The notes under the pieces are model-generated. The model did not search any database and was not told where the DNA came from. It saw only the letters and a program-made list of their open reading frames with translations. Positions 8,422 to 17,834 of a stretch of DNA of 64,000 bases are shown one piece after another. Position 1 is the first letter of the stretch, and each line of letters starts with the position of its first letter. The stretch is from Actinoplanes italicus. GTDB lineage: Bacteria > Actinomycetota > Actinomycetes > Mycobacteriales > Micromonosporaceae. The stretch covers positions 62,001 to 126,000 of the forward strand of contig NZ_PVMZ01000023.1 in NCBI RefSeq assembly GCF_003001815.1. Direction: 5' to 3'. The position numbers were made by a program, and so were the translations under genes.

Positions 8422-9057
8422 ATGCCCTACCGGCCGACCGCGTTGACCAGGAAGAACGCGGAGGACAAGCGCGACGGTTTTCTGCGCGCGGCGCGGGCGC
8501 TCGTCGCCGCGGACGGCTTCAAGGCCGCCACCGTCGCCGCCATCGCGTCCCGGTGTCAGGCCAGCGTGGGGTCCGTCTACTCGTATTTCGACAGCCGTGA
8601 CCGGCTGCTCGCCGAGGTGTTCCGCAGCGCCGCCACCCACGAGGTCGATCTGGTGCGCACGGCCGTGTCGGACGCCGGCATGCAGGCCACGGAGCGGCTC
8701 GGCGAGTTGATCCGGATCTTCAGCGGACGGGCGCTGCAGGGGCGGCGGATGGCGTGGGCGCTGCTGTTCGAGCCGGTCAGCCCGGTGGTGGAGGCCGAGC
8801 GACTGGTCTATCGCGGCTCCTACACCGACATCGGCGAGCAGATCATCCGCGACGGGCTGGTCAGCGGCGATTTCGTATGGCAGGACGCCCGGCTCGCGTC
8901 GTCGGCGGTGATGGGCGCGGTGTCGGAGGCGCTGGCCGGGTGGATCCGGCCGGACAGCCCGGAGCCCTCCCGGGCCGAGCAGGCGGGCGTGATCGACGGC
9001 ATCCGGGGGTTCTGTTTCCGGGCCCTCGGGGTTGCATACAGTGGGGGAGATCGATGA
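8422..9057 (+). CDS. TetR-family transcriptional regulator
   Basis: 211 residues from ATG at 8422, chosen because GGGGGAG sits 5 bases upstream; a GTG at 8389 lies inside the operator and is less likely. The DNA-binding domain is clear: FLRAARALVAADGFKAATVA, then ASVGSVYSYFDSRDRLLAEVF. The C-terminal half is a typical ligand-binding TetR domain. The stop overlaps the next start (ATGA), so it is the first gene of an operon with the thioesterase-patatin fusion and acyl-CoA dehydrogenase. These lipid-type enzymes suggest a fatty-acyl or acyl-CoA ligand (inference). Confidence 0.9.
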   Translation: MPYRPTALTRKNAEDKRDGFLRAARALVAADGFKAATVAAIASRCQASVGSVYSYFDSRDRLLAEVFRSAATHEVDLVRTAVSDAGMQATERLGELIRIFSGRALQGRRMAWALLFEPVSPVVEAERLVYRGSYTDIGEQIIRDGLVSGDFVWQDARLASSAVMGAVSEALAGWIRPDSPEPSRAEQAGVIDGIRGFCFRALGVAYSGGDR

Positions 9058-10457
9058 CCGTGACATCCGCGCTGGCGGGCGCTCAACGGGTGCTCGCCGA
9101 CCAGTCCGTCAGCCGGATGCTCGGGACGCGACTCGTCTCGTTCGGAGAGGGCAGCGCCGTCGTCGAGCTGGACATCCGGCCCGACATCAGCAACCAGGAC
9201 GGGGCGGTGCATGACGGCATCGTGGCGTACGCGGCCGACACCGCGCTGGCGTTCGCCGGTGGGGCGGCTCTTGGAGAGAAGGTCACGACCTCGGGGCTGA
9301 CCGTCGACTACATCGCCCCGGCGACCGGCCGGACCCTGCGGGCGCACGGCATCGTGATGCTGGCGTCCGGCCGCCGGGCCTCGTGCCGCTGCGAGGTGCA
9401 CGCGATCGGTGACGACGGCGCCGAAACCCTGGTGGCGGTCGCTCAGGGAACGATCGTGGCACCGGAGAAGGCCGAGGGCACGGTCGCGCAGATCGAGCGC
9501 GCGGCCGTCGCGACCAGGAAGGCCGCCACGCGGCTCGGGCGGCTGGGCACACCCACCGTCCAGCAGGTGCTGACCGAGCGCCGGCGCACCGGGAACAACG
9601 ACGACGGTGCCACGGTCGCCCTGGTCATCGAGGGTGGCGGGATGCGCGGCATCGTGTCCGCCGCGATGGCCGCCGTCATCGAGGAGGAGGGCTTCCTCGA
9701 CTCGATCGACATGATCGTCGGTACGTCGGCGGGCGCGGTGAACGCCACCGCGATCGCGGTCGGGGCGGCCGGGCCGATGGCCGACTCGTACGCCGAGGTG
9801 TTCTCCTCACCCGAGTTCATCGACGTACGGCGCGTGGTGCGTGGCCTGCCGGTCATCGACGGGCCGCTGCTGGTCCGCCGGGTCGACGAGCTGTTCGGGT
9901 TCGGGTCGCTGGTGGGCGCCGAGGGCGCCGAACGGCTCGTCATGGTCGCCACCGACGTCGACACCGGGCGGGCCGAGGCGCTCACCGACTTCACCGACCG
10001 CGACGATCTGGTCGGCTGCCTGCACGCGTCGGGACTGCTGCCGCTGCTCGCCGGAGACCCGGTCGAACTGCGCGGCCGCCGCTGGCTCGACGGCGGCATC
10101 GTCGAGGCGGTGCCGGTCGTCACCGCGGCGGCGCGGGGCGCCACCCACGCGATCGTGCTGGCCACCCGGCCGCCGGGCACGCAGCCCGCCTACGGCGCCG
10201 CCGACGTCGTGGTCGAACGCTATCTGCGCCGGATGAACCCGGAACTGGCCGCCGCGTACCGGGGCCGTCCGCACCGCTACCGGGAGACGTTGCAGCAGGT
10301 ACGCGACGGATGGTCACACGGGATGAGCACGCTGGCGCTGGCACCGCGGCTCGGCGATCCGCTGCCCGGCCGTCTGGAACGTGACCAGACCGCACTGCGA
10401 GCCGCCCGGGCCGCGGCGGCCGCCACCGCACGATCAGTCCTCGAGGAGCTCCGGTGA
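9054..10457 (+). CDS. hotdog thioesterase - patatin-like phospholipase fusion
   Basis: 467 residues with two lipid-handling domains. Residues 1-140 are a PaaI-type hotdog fold (NQDGAVHDGIVAYAADTALAF, then a beta-rich SGLTVDYIAPATGRTLRAHG). Residues 185-440 are a patatin-like hydrolase with the oxyanion loop GGGMRG near 194, nucleophile elbow GTSAG (S225) and catalytic Asp D346 in LDGGI, so the Ser-Asp dyad is intact. The start overlaps the TetR stop, and the stop overlaps the acyl-CoA dehydrogenase start. No signal peptide, so it is cytosolic. An enzyme that can release acyl chains from lipid and also hydrolyse acyl-CoA is the simplest reading, but the substrate is unknown. Confidence 0.9.
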   Translation: MTVTSALAGAQRVLADQSVSRMLGTRLVSFGEGSAVVELDIRPDISNQDGAVHDGIVAYAADTALAFAGGAALGEKVTTSGLTVDYIAPATGRTLRAHGIVMLASGRRASCRCEVHAIGDDGAETLVAVAQGTIVAPEKAEGTVAQIERAAVATRKAATRLGRLGTPTVQQVLTERRRTGNNDDGATVALVIEGGGMRGIVSAAMAAVIEEEGFLDSIDMIVGTSAGAVNATAIAVGAAGPMADSYAEVFSSPEFIDVRRVVRGLPVIDGPLLVRRVDELFGFGSLVGAEGAERLVMVATDVDTGRAEALTDFTDRDDLVGCLHASGLLPLLAGDPVELRGRRWLDGGIVEAVPVVTAAARGATHAIVLATRPPGTQPAYGAADVVVERYLRRMNPELAAAYRGRPHRYRETLQQVRDGWSHGMSTLALAPRLGDPLPGRLERDQTALRAARAAAAATARSVLEELR

Positions 10458-12067
10458 CCCATGACGTCGTCAACCAGGTGCCGCCACGCGCCGGACTGAA
10501 CGAGTACCTGATCAACCCGGCGCTCGTCGAAGCGGTGACCCGCTACGACGCCGGGTGGGCGGCCGCGTCGCTGACCACCGTCGGTGAGCTGGTCGGCCGG
10601 GCCGACTTCCAGCGCGACGCGGAACTGGCCAACACCTCGCCGCCGGTCTTCAGCAGTCACGACCGGTGGGGGCACCGGGTCGACGCCGTCGACTTCCACC
10701 CGGGCTACCACCGGGTCGTCGGTGCGGCGATCGAGCACGGCGCGCACACCGGCTGCTGGGCCTCGCCGGGGCCGGGCGCGCACGTGGCGCGGGCCGCGAC
10801 GTTCATGCTGTTCGCGCAGATCGAGCCGGGGCACGCCTGCCCGGTGAGCATGACGCACGCCGTGGTGCCGTCGCTGCGGTTCACCCCGTCGCTGGCCGAC
10901 GAGTGGCTCCCGCGGGTCTATTCGCGCAACTACGACCCGGAGCTGCGAGCCGGGAAAGCGTCGGCGATCTTCGGCATGGCCATGACAGAGAAACAGGGCG
11001 GATCCGATGTACGGGCAAACTCGACCCGTGCCATCGACGGCGGCGACGGCACGTGGCGCCTGACCGGGCACAAATGGTTCTGCTCGGCGCCGCAGTCCGA
11101 CGCGTTCCTGGTGCTCGCCCAGGCGCCCCGTGGCCTGTCGTGTTTCCTGGTTCCGCGCGTGCTGCCCGGCGGCGACCGTAACGTGTTCCGGATCCAGCGG
11201 CTCAAGGACAAGCTCGGCAACCGGTCGAACGCGTCGTCGGAGATCGAACTCGACGGGACCGTCGGCTGGCTGCTCGGCGAGGAGGGCCGCGGCGTCCGCA
11301 CGATCATCGAGATGGTCGCGCAGACCCGGCTCGACTGCGTGCTCGGCAGCGCGGCCGGGATGCGCCAGTCCGTCGCCGAGGCGGCCTGGCACGTGCGGCA
11401 CCGCAGCGCGTTCGGCGCCGTGCTGATCGACCAGCCGGCCATGACCGCGGTGATCGCCGACCTGCAACTGGAGGCCGAGGCGGCCACCTGGACGGCGATG
11501 CGGCTCGCGGCGGCGTACGACAACGACGACGCCGAGTCGGTCGCCTTCCGCCGGCTGGCCACGGCCGTGGGCAAGTACTGGGTGTGCAAGCGTGGGCCGA
11601 ACCACGCCTACGAGGCGCTCGAGTGTCTCGGCGGTAACGGGTACACCGAGGCGTTCCCGCTGGCCCGCCGCTATCGGGAGCAGCCGGTGATGGCCGTCTG
11701 GGAGGGGTCCGGGAACGTGATCGCGCTCGACGTGCTGCGGGCCATGGCCCGGGAACCCGAGTCGGTGCAGGCATTCGACGCCGAGCTCTCGTCGGTGGTG
11801 GGGGCACATCCGGCGTACGACGCGCACGTCGCCGCCACCCGCAAGCTGGTCGCCCATGTGGCCGCCGACCTGTCCGGGGCCGCCGGTTCGGCCCGGCGTG
11901 TCGTCGAGTCGCTGGCCCTGGCGTTGCAGGCCGCGGTTTTGATCCGCGAGGCGCCTGACGAGATCGCTGATGCGTTCGTCGCGGCGCGCCTCGGTCCGGA
12001 TCGGAGCCTGGAGTACGGCGCTCTCGACCCGTCGCTGCCCCTGGCAAGGATCGCGGCCCGCGCCTGA
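10454..12067 (+). CDS. acyl-CoA dehydrogenase, AidB-like
   Basis: 537 residues, longer than ordinary acyl-CoA dehydrogenases and matching the AidB subgroup. The signature MTEKQGGSDVRANST (about 177-191) is characteristic of AidB; other family parts are GHKWFCSAPQSDAF, QRLKDKLGNRSNASSEIEL, ECLGGNGYTE and the active-site region AVWEGSGNVIALD. FAD-dependent. AidB proteins are linked to alkylation stress, and related enzymes act on branched acyl-CoAs. The operon context with a thioesterase-patatin favours acyl metabolism. GTG at 10454 overlaps the upstream stop (GTGA). Confidence 0.9.
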   Translation: MTHDVVNQVPPRAGLNEYLINPALVEAVTRYDAGWAAASLTTVGELVGRADFQRDAELANTSPPVFSSHDRWGHRVDAVDFHPGYHRVVGAAIEHGAHTGCWASPGPGAHVARAATFMLFAQIEPGHACPVSMTHAVVPSLRFTPSLADEWLPRVYSRNYDPELRAGKASAIFGMAMTEKQGGSDVRANSTRAIDGGDGTWRLTGHKWFCSAPQSDAFLVLAQAPRGLSCFLVPRVLPGGDRNVFRIQRLKDKLGNRSNASSEIELDGTVGWLLGEEGRGVRTIIEMVAQTRLDCVLGSAAGMRQSVAEAAWHVRHRSAFGAVLIDQPAMTAVIADLQLEAEAATWTAMRLAAAYDNDDAESVAFRRLATAVGKYWVCKRGPNHAYEALECLGGNGYTEAFPLARRYREQPVMAVWEGSGNVIALDVLRAMAREPESVQAFDAELSSVVGAHPAYDAHVAATRKLVAHVAADLSGAAGSARRVVESLALALQAAVLIREAPDEIADAFVAARLGPDRSLEYGALDPSLPLARIAARA

Positions 12068-12148
12068 GGCACGGCTGGCGCTGGCTGGCGGGTGCCGGAC
12101 GGCCGGATCGGCCGCCGGGCAGCACCCGCGGCCTCGACGGCCGGTTCG

Positions 12149-12383
12149 TGCGGTCGTGTGTGGTGACTTGCGGCTGGCGGGTGGGCGTAGGTCACCACGC
12201 TGCGGGGTTTGCGGTCGTGTGTGGTGACTTGCGGCTGGCGGGTGGGCGTAGGTCACCACGCTGCGGGGTTTGCGGTCGTGTGTGGTGACTTGCGGCTGGC
12301 GGGTGGGCGTAGGTCACCACGCTGCGGGGTTTGCGGTCGTGTGTGGTGACTTGCGGCTGGCGGGTGGGCGTAGGTCACCACGC
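12149..12383. repeat. 61-bp tandem repeat with internal stem-loop, 3.85 copies
   Basis: Units start at 12149, 12210, 12271 and 12332 and are almost identical. Each contains GTGGTGAC and its exact complement GTCACCAC separated by 23 bases, so every unit can form an 8-bp stem. The array fills most of the gap between two convergent genes (12068-12409), where it could act as a reiterated bidirectional terminator or a protein-binding array. Confidence 0.9.
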
Positions 12384-12409
12384 GAGAAGGGCGGTGTGCG
12401 GGCAGGGGG

Positions 12410-13885
12410 TTACGGCGGGGGCATGTAGGTGGCTCGGACCGTGACTCGTGCGCTCGGCGTGGACTCGAGACCCGCCGCGTCGAGGGTGACGACCGCGTAC
12501 TCGTGGGTGGTGGCCGCACCGACCGGCAGGGTGAGCGACGTGCCGGTGGTCTCGCCGACCACCTGGGCGCCCTCGTAGAGCCGGTAACCGGCGCCGCCCG
12601 CCACGGCTGACCAGGCCAGCGTCAGCTGCGCTCCGGAGGGCCAGGCGCCGGGCACGTTCTCCGTGACGGCGAGGCCCGTGGGCGCCGCCGGCCGGGCCGC
12701 CGGACCGTCCAGGGTCGTCACCGCGGTACGCCGGCTGCGGGGCGTGTCCCCGCACGCCTGCGGCAGAGTGGCGACCACGCGGTACACGTGCTGCGACGCC
12801 GATGCCAGACCGGTCAGGACGATCTCCGGATAGCGGGTGGTCGCGACCGCGGTATCCCGGTCGAGGACGGTGTACGAGGTGGCCGCCGCCTCCAGGCTCC
12901 AGGACAGCCGCACCGAGCTCGCCGACAGGGCGGTCGCGACCGGTGTGGCCGTGCGGGGCGGCGAGCTCAGGCAGGTTTCCGTGCCCGTCGTGACGGCGGC
13001 GGTATGCGCGGACTCGTTGCCGGCCGCGTCGAGCGCCGCCACGGTGAACCGATGCCAGGTGGCGTGGTGGAGCCGGCCCACGGTGACGGACGTCCCGCCG
13101 GTGACGGCGGCGAGCGTCGCGCCGTCGTAGACCGCGTACCGCGCCGGTCGTGGCCCGGGCGGCGCGGTCCAGGTCAGGCCGACGCTGGAGTCGCTGCGGC
13201 CGGTCACGGTCAGTCCGGTGGGCGGCTGCGGCGGCGTGGCACTGCCCGTGCCGGTCGTGACGGTCAGGGACCCCACCGGGACGATGCCGCCGGGGCCGGT
13301 GTGGCAGCGGTTGGGGCGGTACAGCACGACCTGATGGTCCGTCGCGGGTGTCAGGCCGCCCACCCGGGCGCCGGTCGCCGAGATCGGCCCGAGGCTCCGG
13401 CCGTCGACCCGCAGTTCCAGGTCACCGCCGAGCGGGTGCCGCGTCCACGACAGGCTGAAGCCCGTCGCCGTGATGTCGGCGGCCGTGATCGTCACACCGG
13501 AGGCCGGCATGCACTCCGGGTTGTAGCCGTACTGCCAGGAGCGTCCGGTGACCGGCGCGGTACGCACCGACTCGCGACCCCGGTCGTCGACAGCCGCCAC
13601 GGTGTAGGTGTGCGTACTGCCGAACGGCACCTCCAGGTAGGCGGCGGTGGTGCTCACTCTGGCCGTCACCTGATCGTTCTCGTAGACGCGGAAGGACGTG
13701 GCCGGAGGCCCGGAGCGGGGCTGTTCCCAGGCGAGTGAGATGCCGGTGCCGATCGTGCTGGCCCAGAGCCCGGTGGGCGTGGCCGGACCGGAGGGTGCGG
13801 CGTGGGCGGGCACCGCCGTGGTGAGCACCGCCGTCGTGGCAATGGTGAGCAGGGCGGCGCCACGGCGGCTGATCGACGGGCTCAC
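12410..13885 (-). CDS. secreted fibronectin type III repeat protein
   Basis: 491 residues. GTG at 13885 is preferred since GGAGGG lies 6 bases upstream; ATG at 13891 would leave no space. A signal peptide is obvious (ISRRGAALLTIATTAVLTTA then PAHAAPSG). The rest is about five beta-sandwich modules of fibronectin III type, recognisable by repeated motifs such as PTGL...SSVGLTWTAPPG...YAVYDG...VTVGRL and HRFTVAALDAAGNES. There is no catalytic domain, so it is probably an extracellular binding or adhesion protein. Single cysteines in some modules may form disulfides. It is transcribed alone, towards the 61-bp repeats. Confidence 0.85.
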   Translation of the reverse strand: MSPSISRRGAALLTIATTAVLTTAVPAHAAPSGPATPTGLWASTIGTGISLAWEQPRSGPPATSFRVYENDQVTARVSTTAAYLEVPFGSTHTYTVAAVDDRGRESVRTAPVTGRSWQYGYNPECMPASGVTITAADITATGFSLSWTRHPLGGDLELRVDGRSLGPISATGARVGGLTPATDHQVVLYRPNRCHTGPGGIVPVGSLTVTTGTGSATPPQPPTGLTVTGRSDSSVGLTWTAPPGPRPARYAVYDGATLAAVTGGTSVTVGRLHHATWHRFTVAALDAAGNESAHTAAVTTGTETCLSSPPRTATPVATALSASSVRLSWSLEAAATSYTVLDRDTAVATTRYPEIVLTGLASASQHVYRVVATLPQACGDTPRSRRTAVTTLDGPAARPAAPTGLAVTENVPGAWPSGAQLTLAWSAVAGGAGYRLYEGAQVVGETTGTSLTLPVGAATTHEYAVVTLDAAGLESTPSARVTVRATYMPPP

Positions 13886-14124
13886 AGGCATCCCTCCACG
13901 GCAGACATTGACGTTAGTCGAATCGATGTACCTGCGTGCTGTCAATCGGCCATGGGAGCCTTCCCAGGTTCCGGGAGCCGGAGCCTGCCCGCTAAGCATG
14001 CCTAGACGCCTCAGGTGACCGCCTAAGCATGCCCTGAGCAGCGAAGATACGTAACAGCTCCCGATGTGGCGGCGCTGTCTCCGATCGAAGATTGATGCAT
14101 CGACGAAGAACGAGGAGACAGAGA

Positions 14125-14316
14125 ATGTTGATGCATCCGGGAACGATGTTGGAGCTGGCGAACGAGCGCAACCGCGACCTGATCGCCGAGGGTGACCGGG
14201 GCCGGTTGCTCGCCAGTGCCCGTGCCCGCTTCCGCCGGGAGAGGAAAGCGGTACGCGGACAGCCCACCGGTACTGTGGCGTCGTGCGACCCATCCGTGGC
14301 GGTGCCGGCTCGGTGA
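14125..14316 (+). CDS. small conserved hypothetical protein
   Basis: 63 residues starting MLMHPGTMLELANERNRDL. GAGGAG sits 7 bases before ATG 14125. It is helical, charged and without membrane segments. The stop overlaps the ATG of the following LuxR-type regulator (TGATG), which suggests translational coupling. Small proteins with an 'ELA-ER-RDL-AE-DR-RL' helix occur next to regulators in other actinomycetes, but no role is established. Confidence 0.65.
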   Translation: MLMHPGTMLELANERNRDLIAEGDRGRLLASARARFRRERKAVRGQPTGTVASCDPSVAVPAR

Positions 14317-17021
14317 TGATCGGCAGGGAGAGCGAGCTGCGCCGACTGGCGCGGCTCGCTTCTTCACGTGACCCGGCGGTCGCGATCATCGCCGGTGAGC
14401 CGGGCATCGGGAAGACACGGCTGGTGCACGAGCTGCTGGCGACCCTGACGGACGAGACGGTGGTGCTGGTCGGACAGGCCGAGCCGGGCTCACTGTCGCG
14501 GCCGTACGAGGTGCTGCTCGACGCCGTCGAGGGCCGCGGCGAGGTGGACGAGGACCTGCTCACGGACCTTGCCGATCCGCGGCGCAGCCCGGTGGAACGG
14601 CTGCACGCCGGACTGGCCGTGGTGGCCGACCTGATCGGTGACGCGCCCGCGGTGATCGTGTTCGAGGACCTGCACTGGGCCGACTCGGAGAGCGCGGCGC
14701 TGTTCGAGCGGCTCGCCGACCAGCGCGGGCCGCGGCTGCTGATCGGCACCTACCGGCCCGAGGACGTGACCCGTCGCCAGCCGGTGGCCGGACTGCTGGC
14801 CCGCATGGAGCGGCGGCACGCGGTCTGTCACGTACGGCTGGATCGTCTGACCCTGTCGCAGACCGCGGCGTGGCTGGCCGCCGAGACCGGTGCGCCCGCG
14901 CCGTTGCGGGCCGCCACGGCGCTGCACCACCGCACCGGCGGTAACCCGTTCTTCCTGGAGGAACTGCTGCGGGCACTGCCCGGCCACGACCTGGAGTCGC
15001 TGGTCGAGCAGCCGCTGCCGTGGAGCCTGGCCGAGGTGCTGCGCCGGCAGGTCGACGACCTCGAACCGGTCAGCCACAAGATCGTCGAGGCGGCGACCGT
15101 GCTCGGCCACCGGATCCTGTTCGACCTGCTCGCCGAGGTGACCGGCACCGGCGAGGACGACCTGATCGCGGTGCTGCGTGACCTCGTCACCCGGGGTGTG
15201 CTGGTGGAGTCGGGCGACGACGAGTTCGCGTTCCGGCACGCGCTGGTGCGTGAGGCGATCGCCGACCAGATGCTCGGCCGGCAGCGGCGGCGGCTGCACG
15301 AGACCGCGCTGGACGCACTCCTGCGCGCCGGCTCCTCCGACCCGGCGATGGTGGCGCACCACGCGCGCGGGGCGGGCCGCTACGACGACATGATCGACGC
15401 GGCACGCCGGGGTGCCGCCTTGTACCTGTCGATCGGGTCGGCCTATCAGGCGCTGCAGCTGGCCGAGACGGGCCTGGACGAGCTTCCCGACGACACCGAG
15501 CTTCTGGGGTACGCCGCACGCGCGGCCTGGCTGGCCGGGCTCCTCGACGACGCACTACGCCACGGGCGGCGCTGGCGGGATCTGGCCGAGACGAGCACGG
15601 ACCGTGCCGAGTCGCTCTACCTGCTGGTCCGCATCGCCTGGGAGTCACGGGAGACCGCCGAGATGCGGGCCCTGACCCACGACATCGAGACGCTGATCGC
15701 GCAGCTCCCACCGGGCGCCGACCAGGCACGGGCGATGACCGCGATCGCCCAGTCCGCCTACCTGCGCGACGACCTCGACGCGGCCCTGCGCTGGTCGGAG
15801 CACGCGCTCGACCTGGCGGGCGAGTTCGACCTGCCGACGGTCCGGCTGGCCGCCCTGATGGAGAAGGGCGCGACGCTGACCGAGCGGTCGCACACCGCCG
15901 TGCACGGCCGCAAGATCCTGTCGGCGCTGGTCGACGAGGCGGAGCAGGCCGGCGAATGGGTGCTGGCGGCCCGCGCCCTCAACGCGCTGGTGCAGGACGA
16001 GCCGCCGACATCACCGGCCGAGCACGCCGCGATCCTGGAGCGGATGCGGGCCGCCGCCGAGCGGGCCGGGTTCGAGTCGCTCGCGGTGGCCACCTACTTC
16101 CAGGGCCGGGCCCGGCTCGCGGTGCGGGCCAGCGACCTGCGGGCCGCGATCGAGGCCCTCGAGGAGGGGCGGGAACGCGACCGCGGGTTCCAGCGCCGGG
16201 GCCGCTGGGCCGACTATCACGGCGTCTTCCTGGCCGGGCTCTACCTGGAGGCCGGCGAGCTGGACCTGGTCGAGCGGGTGATCGCGGACCTGGCCACCCT
16301 GCCGAGCAACGTGCCGACGACGATTCCCGGCCTCGTGTTCCATCTCGCCTGCCGCCGCGGTGATCTGCCGCGTGCCGAGGCAGCCATGGACGAGCTGCTC
16401 ACCGCCCTGTCGGGACAGACGTGGCGCAGCGGCGAGCAGGCCCACGATCTGGTCTCGGCGGCGCTGGAGCTGGGACTGCCGCAGCCCCGGCTCGACCGGC
16501 TGGTCACCGTGCTGCTCGACGCCGACGTGTGGGACGCCTACCGGACCCTCGTCGACGCCCAGATGGCTGAGACGGGAGGCCGGCACGCGGAGGCACTGGA
16601 CGGGTATCTGTCGGTGGCCGACGCACACGTCCTGGCGCCGGCGATCCGCGGCACGGTCCGGGTCGGGGCGGCCCGCTGCCTGCTGGCCGCGGACCGGCGT
16701 GCCGAGGCCGCCGCGCACCTGGAGACGGCCGCCGAGCTGCTGGACGGGTGGGACGGCTGGCGGGTGGCGCAGCTCGACCGGGTACGCGCCGGGCTGGGGC
16801 TGGCCCCGGCCGGCACCGAGGGCGCGGTCACCGGCCCGGCCGCCCTGACGCCGCGGGAGCGGGAGGTGGCGGTACTGATCAGTGACGGGCTGACCAACGC
16901 GGAACTCGCTCAGCGGCTCTACATCTCACCCCGGACTGCCGCCGTGCACGTGTCGAACATCCTGCGGAAACTGGGCGTCGGGTCGCGTACCGAGGTGGGC
17001 GAACTGGTCGGACGCCGCTGA
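14316..17021 (+). CDS. LuxR-family large ATP-binding regulator (LAL type)
   Basis: 901 residues from ATG 14316; GTG 14283 is a possible longer start. An N-terminal AAA/STAND ATPase domain has Walker A GEPGIGKT (27-34) and Walker B VIVFEDLHWAD (about 111-121). The middle (300-820) is helical repeats of TPR kind. The C-terminus is a LuxR helix-turn-helix: LTPREREVAVLISDGLTNAE, then RTAAVHVSNILRKLGVGSRT. MalT-like regulators of this type act as ATP-dependent activators. The target is unknown; coupling to the 63-residue protein upstream suggests that protein is a partner or modulator. Confidence 0.92.
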   Translation: MIGRESELRRLARLASSRDPAVAIIAGEPGIGKTRLVHELLATLTDETVVLVGQAEPGSLSRPYEVLLDAVEGRGEVDEDLLTDLADPRRSPVERLHAGLAVVADLIGDAPAVIVFEDLHWADSESAALFERLADQRGPRLLIGTYRPEDVTRRQPVAGLLARMERRHAVCHVRLDRLTLSQTAAWLAAETGAPAPLRAATALHHRTGGNPFFLEELLRALPGHDLESLVEQPLPWSLAEVLRRQVDDLEPVSHKIVEAATVLGHRILFDLLAEVTGTGEDDLIAVLRDLVTRGVLVESGDDEFAFRHALVREAIADQMLGRQRRRLHETALDALLRAGSSDPAMVAHHARGAGRYDDMIDAARRGAALYLSIGSAYQALQLAETGLDELPDDTELLGYAARAAWLAGLLDDALRHGRRWRDLAETSTDRAESLYLLVRIAWESRETAEMRALTHDIETLIAQLPPGADQARAMTAIAQSAYLRDDLDAALRWSEHALDLAGEFDLPTVRLAALMEKGATLTERSHTAVHGRKILSALVDEAEQAGEWVLAARALNALVQDEPPTSPAEHAAILERMRAAAERAGFESLAVATYFQGRARLAVRASDLRAAIEALEEGRERDRGFQRRGRWADYHGVFLAGLYLEAGELDLVERVIADLATLPSNVPTTIPGLVFHLACRRGDLPRAEAAMDELLTALSGQTWRSGEQAHDLVSAALELGLPQPRLDRLVTVLLDADVWDAYRTLVDAQMAETGGRHAEALDGYLSVADAHVLAPAIRGTVRVGAARCLLAADRRAEAAAHLETAAELLDGWDGWRVAQLDRVRAGLGLAPAGTEGAVTGPAALTPREREVAVLISDGLTNAELAQRLYISPRTAAVHVSNILRKLGVGSRTEVGELVGRR

Positions 17022-17211
17022 CCGGGCCTCGTACGTCTGGAGCCGTTCCTCGTCGTCGCCGGTGAGGGTGTCGCAGATCCAGCCCCGGTGAGCGACCGCC
17101 CGCCGGCCCGCGTACGCCCACGTGCCACCGGTACGCCGAGACGGTTGTGGATTGCTATGACGAGCATGAGCAGCTCAGTGGCCCGTTCGCCGTGATGAGG
17201 ACAATCTGGCG

Positions 17212-17538
17212 GTGCCGTTCGAGACCGAGGTTCTCGGTGTGCCGGTGGGGGTCCGGAAGGTGGATCTGCGTTCGGCGGGGATCGTGGCGATCTGTCATCG
17301 TGGCCGACTGCGGCAGGCGATCGGGATCTTGGATCTGCCGTTGCCGGATTCCGCGCCTGATGGTGCGCATTGGATCGAGGCGAATTTCGTCAACGACTAT
17401 CAGCGGGGCGATCTGAAGGCGGATCCGGCCAAGTGGATAGAGCGGTACTTCGACGCGCACCTGTATCTCGCGTACTGGGGCACCCGGCGGATCACGCTGC
17501 GGTTGCCGAAGGCGGTACTGGCGCCTGACGGACCGTAG
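17212..17538 (+). CDS. hypothetical protein
   Basis: 108 residues from GTG 17212; there is no good ribosome site, and the frame is open back to a stop at 17167, so it may be an N-terminally truncated gene. The sequence looks real (IGILDLPLPDSAPDGAHWIE; DAHLYLAYWGTRRITLRLP). No signal peptide, membrane helix or known motif. Base composition is somewhat less GC-rich than its neighbours, which may mean later acquisition. Confidence 0.5.
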   Translation: MPFETEVLGVPVGVRKVDLRSAGIVAICHRGRLRQAIGILDLPLPDSAPDGAHWIEANFVNDYQRGDLKADPAKWIERYFDAHLYLAYWGTRRITLRLPKAVLAPDGP

Positions 17539-17812
17539 TTGGTCGGTGCTTTCGGGGAAGCGCTTCCCGGCCAGCGAGAGATCCGGATGTCGCAGTGCTT
17601 GAACGGGGGAGATATGGCAGGCACTGGCTGGCGCACCCCTTTGCCGACAATGGATCATCGTAGGACATGCGCTGACCAGGGCATCTTCGACTGAGAGCCC
17701 GGTCGATCACCGCTGGGCGCTTCTCGACCGGGGCGCACTTCGGCAGCCGGATTCTCACGGGTGTCGATGAAACCGTTGTGAGGCGATGACGAATCTGTTA
17801 ACTTTTCCACAC

Positions 17813-17834
17813 CTCGGAGAGAGCGCTCTCCGAG
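17813..17834. promoter_or_regulatory. LacI-type operator palindrome
   Basis: CTCGGAGA and TCTCCGAG form a perfect 8-bp inverted repeat around GAGCGC, and inside it GAGAGCGCTCTC (17819-17830) is itself a perfect palindrome centred on CG. This is the usual form of LacI-family operators in front of actinomycete sugar and glycoside genes. It lies about 270 bp upstream of the secreted ThuA/dehydrogenase gene. The rest of 17539-18102 holds no gene that I can support. Confidence 0.55.

Noticed and set aside
12149..12383. CRISPR array
   Set aside because: Units are contiguous 61-bp copies without variable spacers and there are no cas genes. The same holds for the repeats at 1086, 33080, 63154 and 63329.
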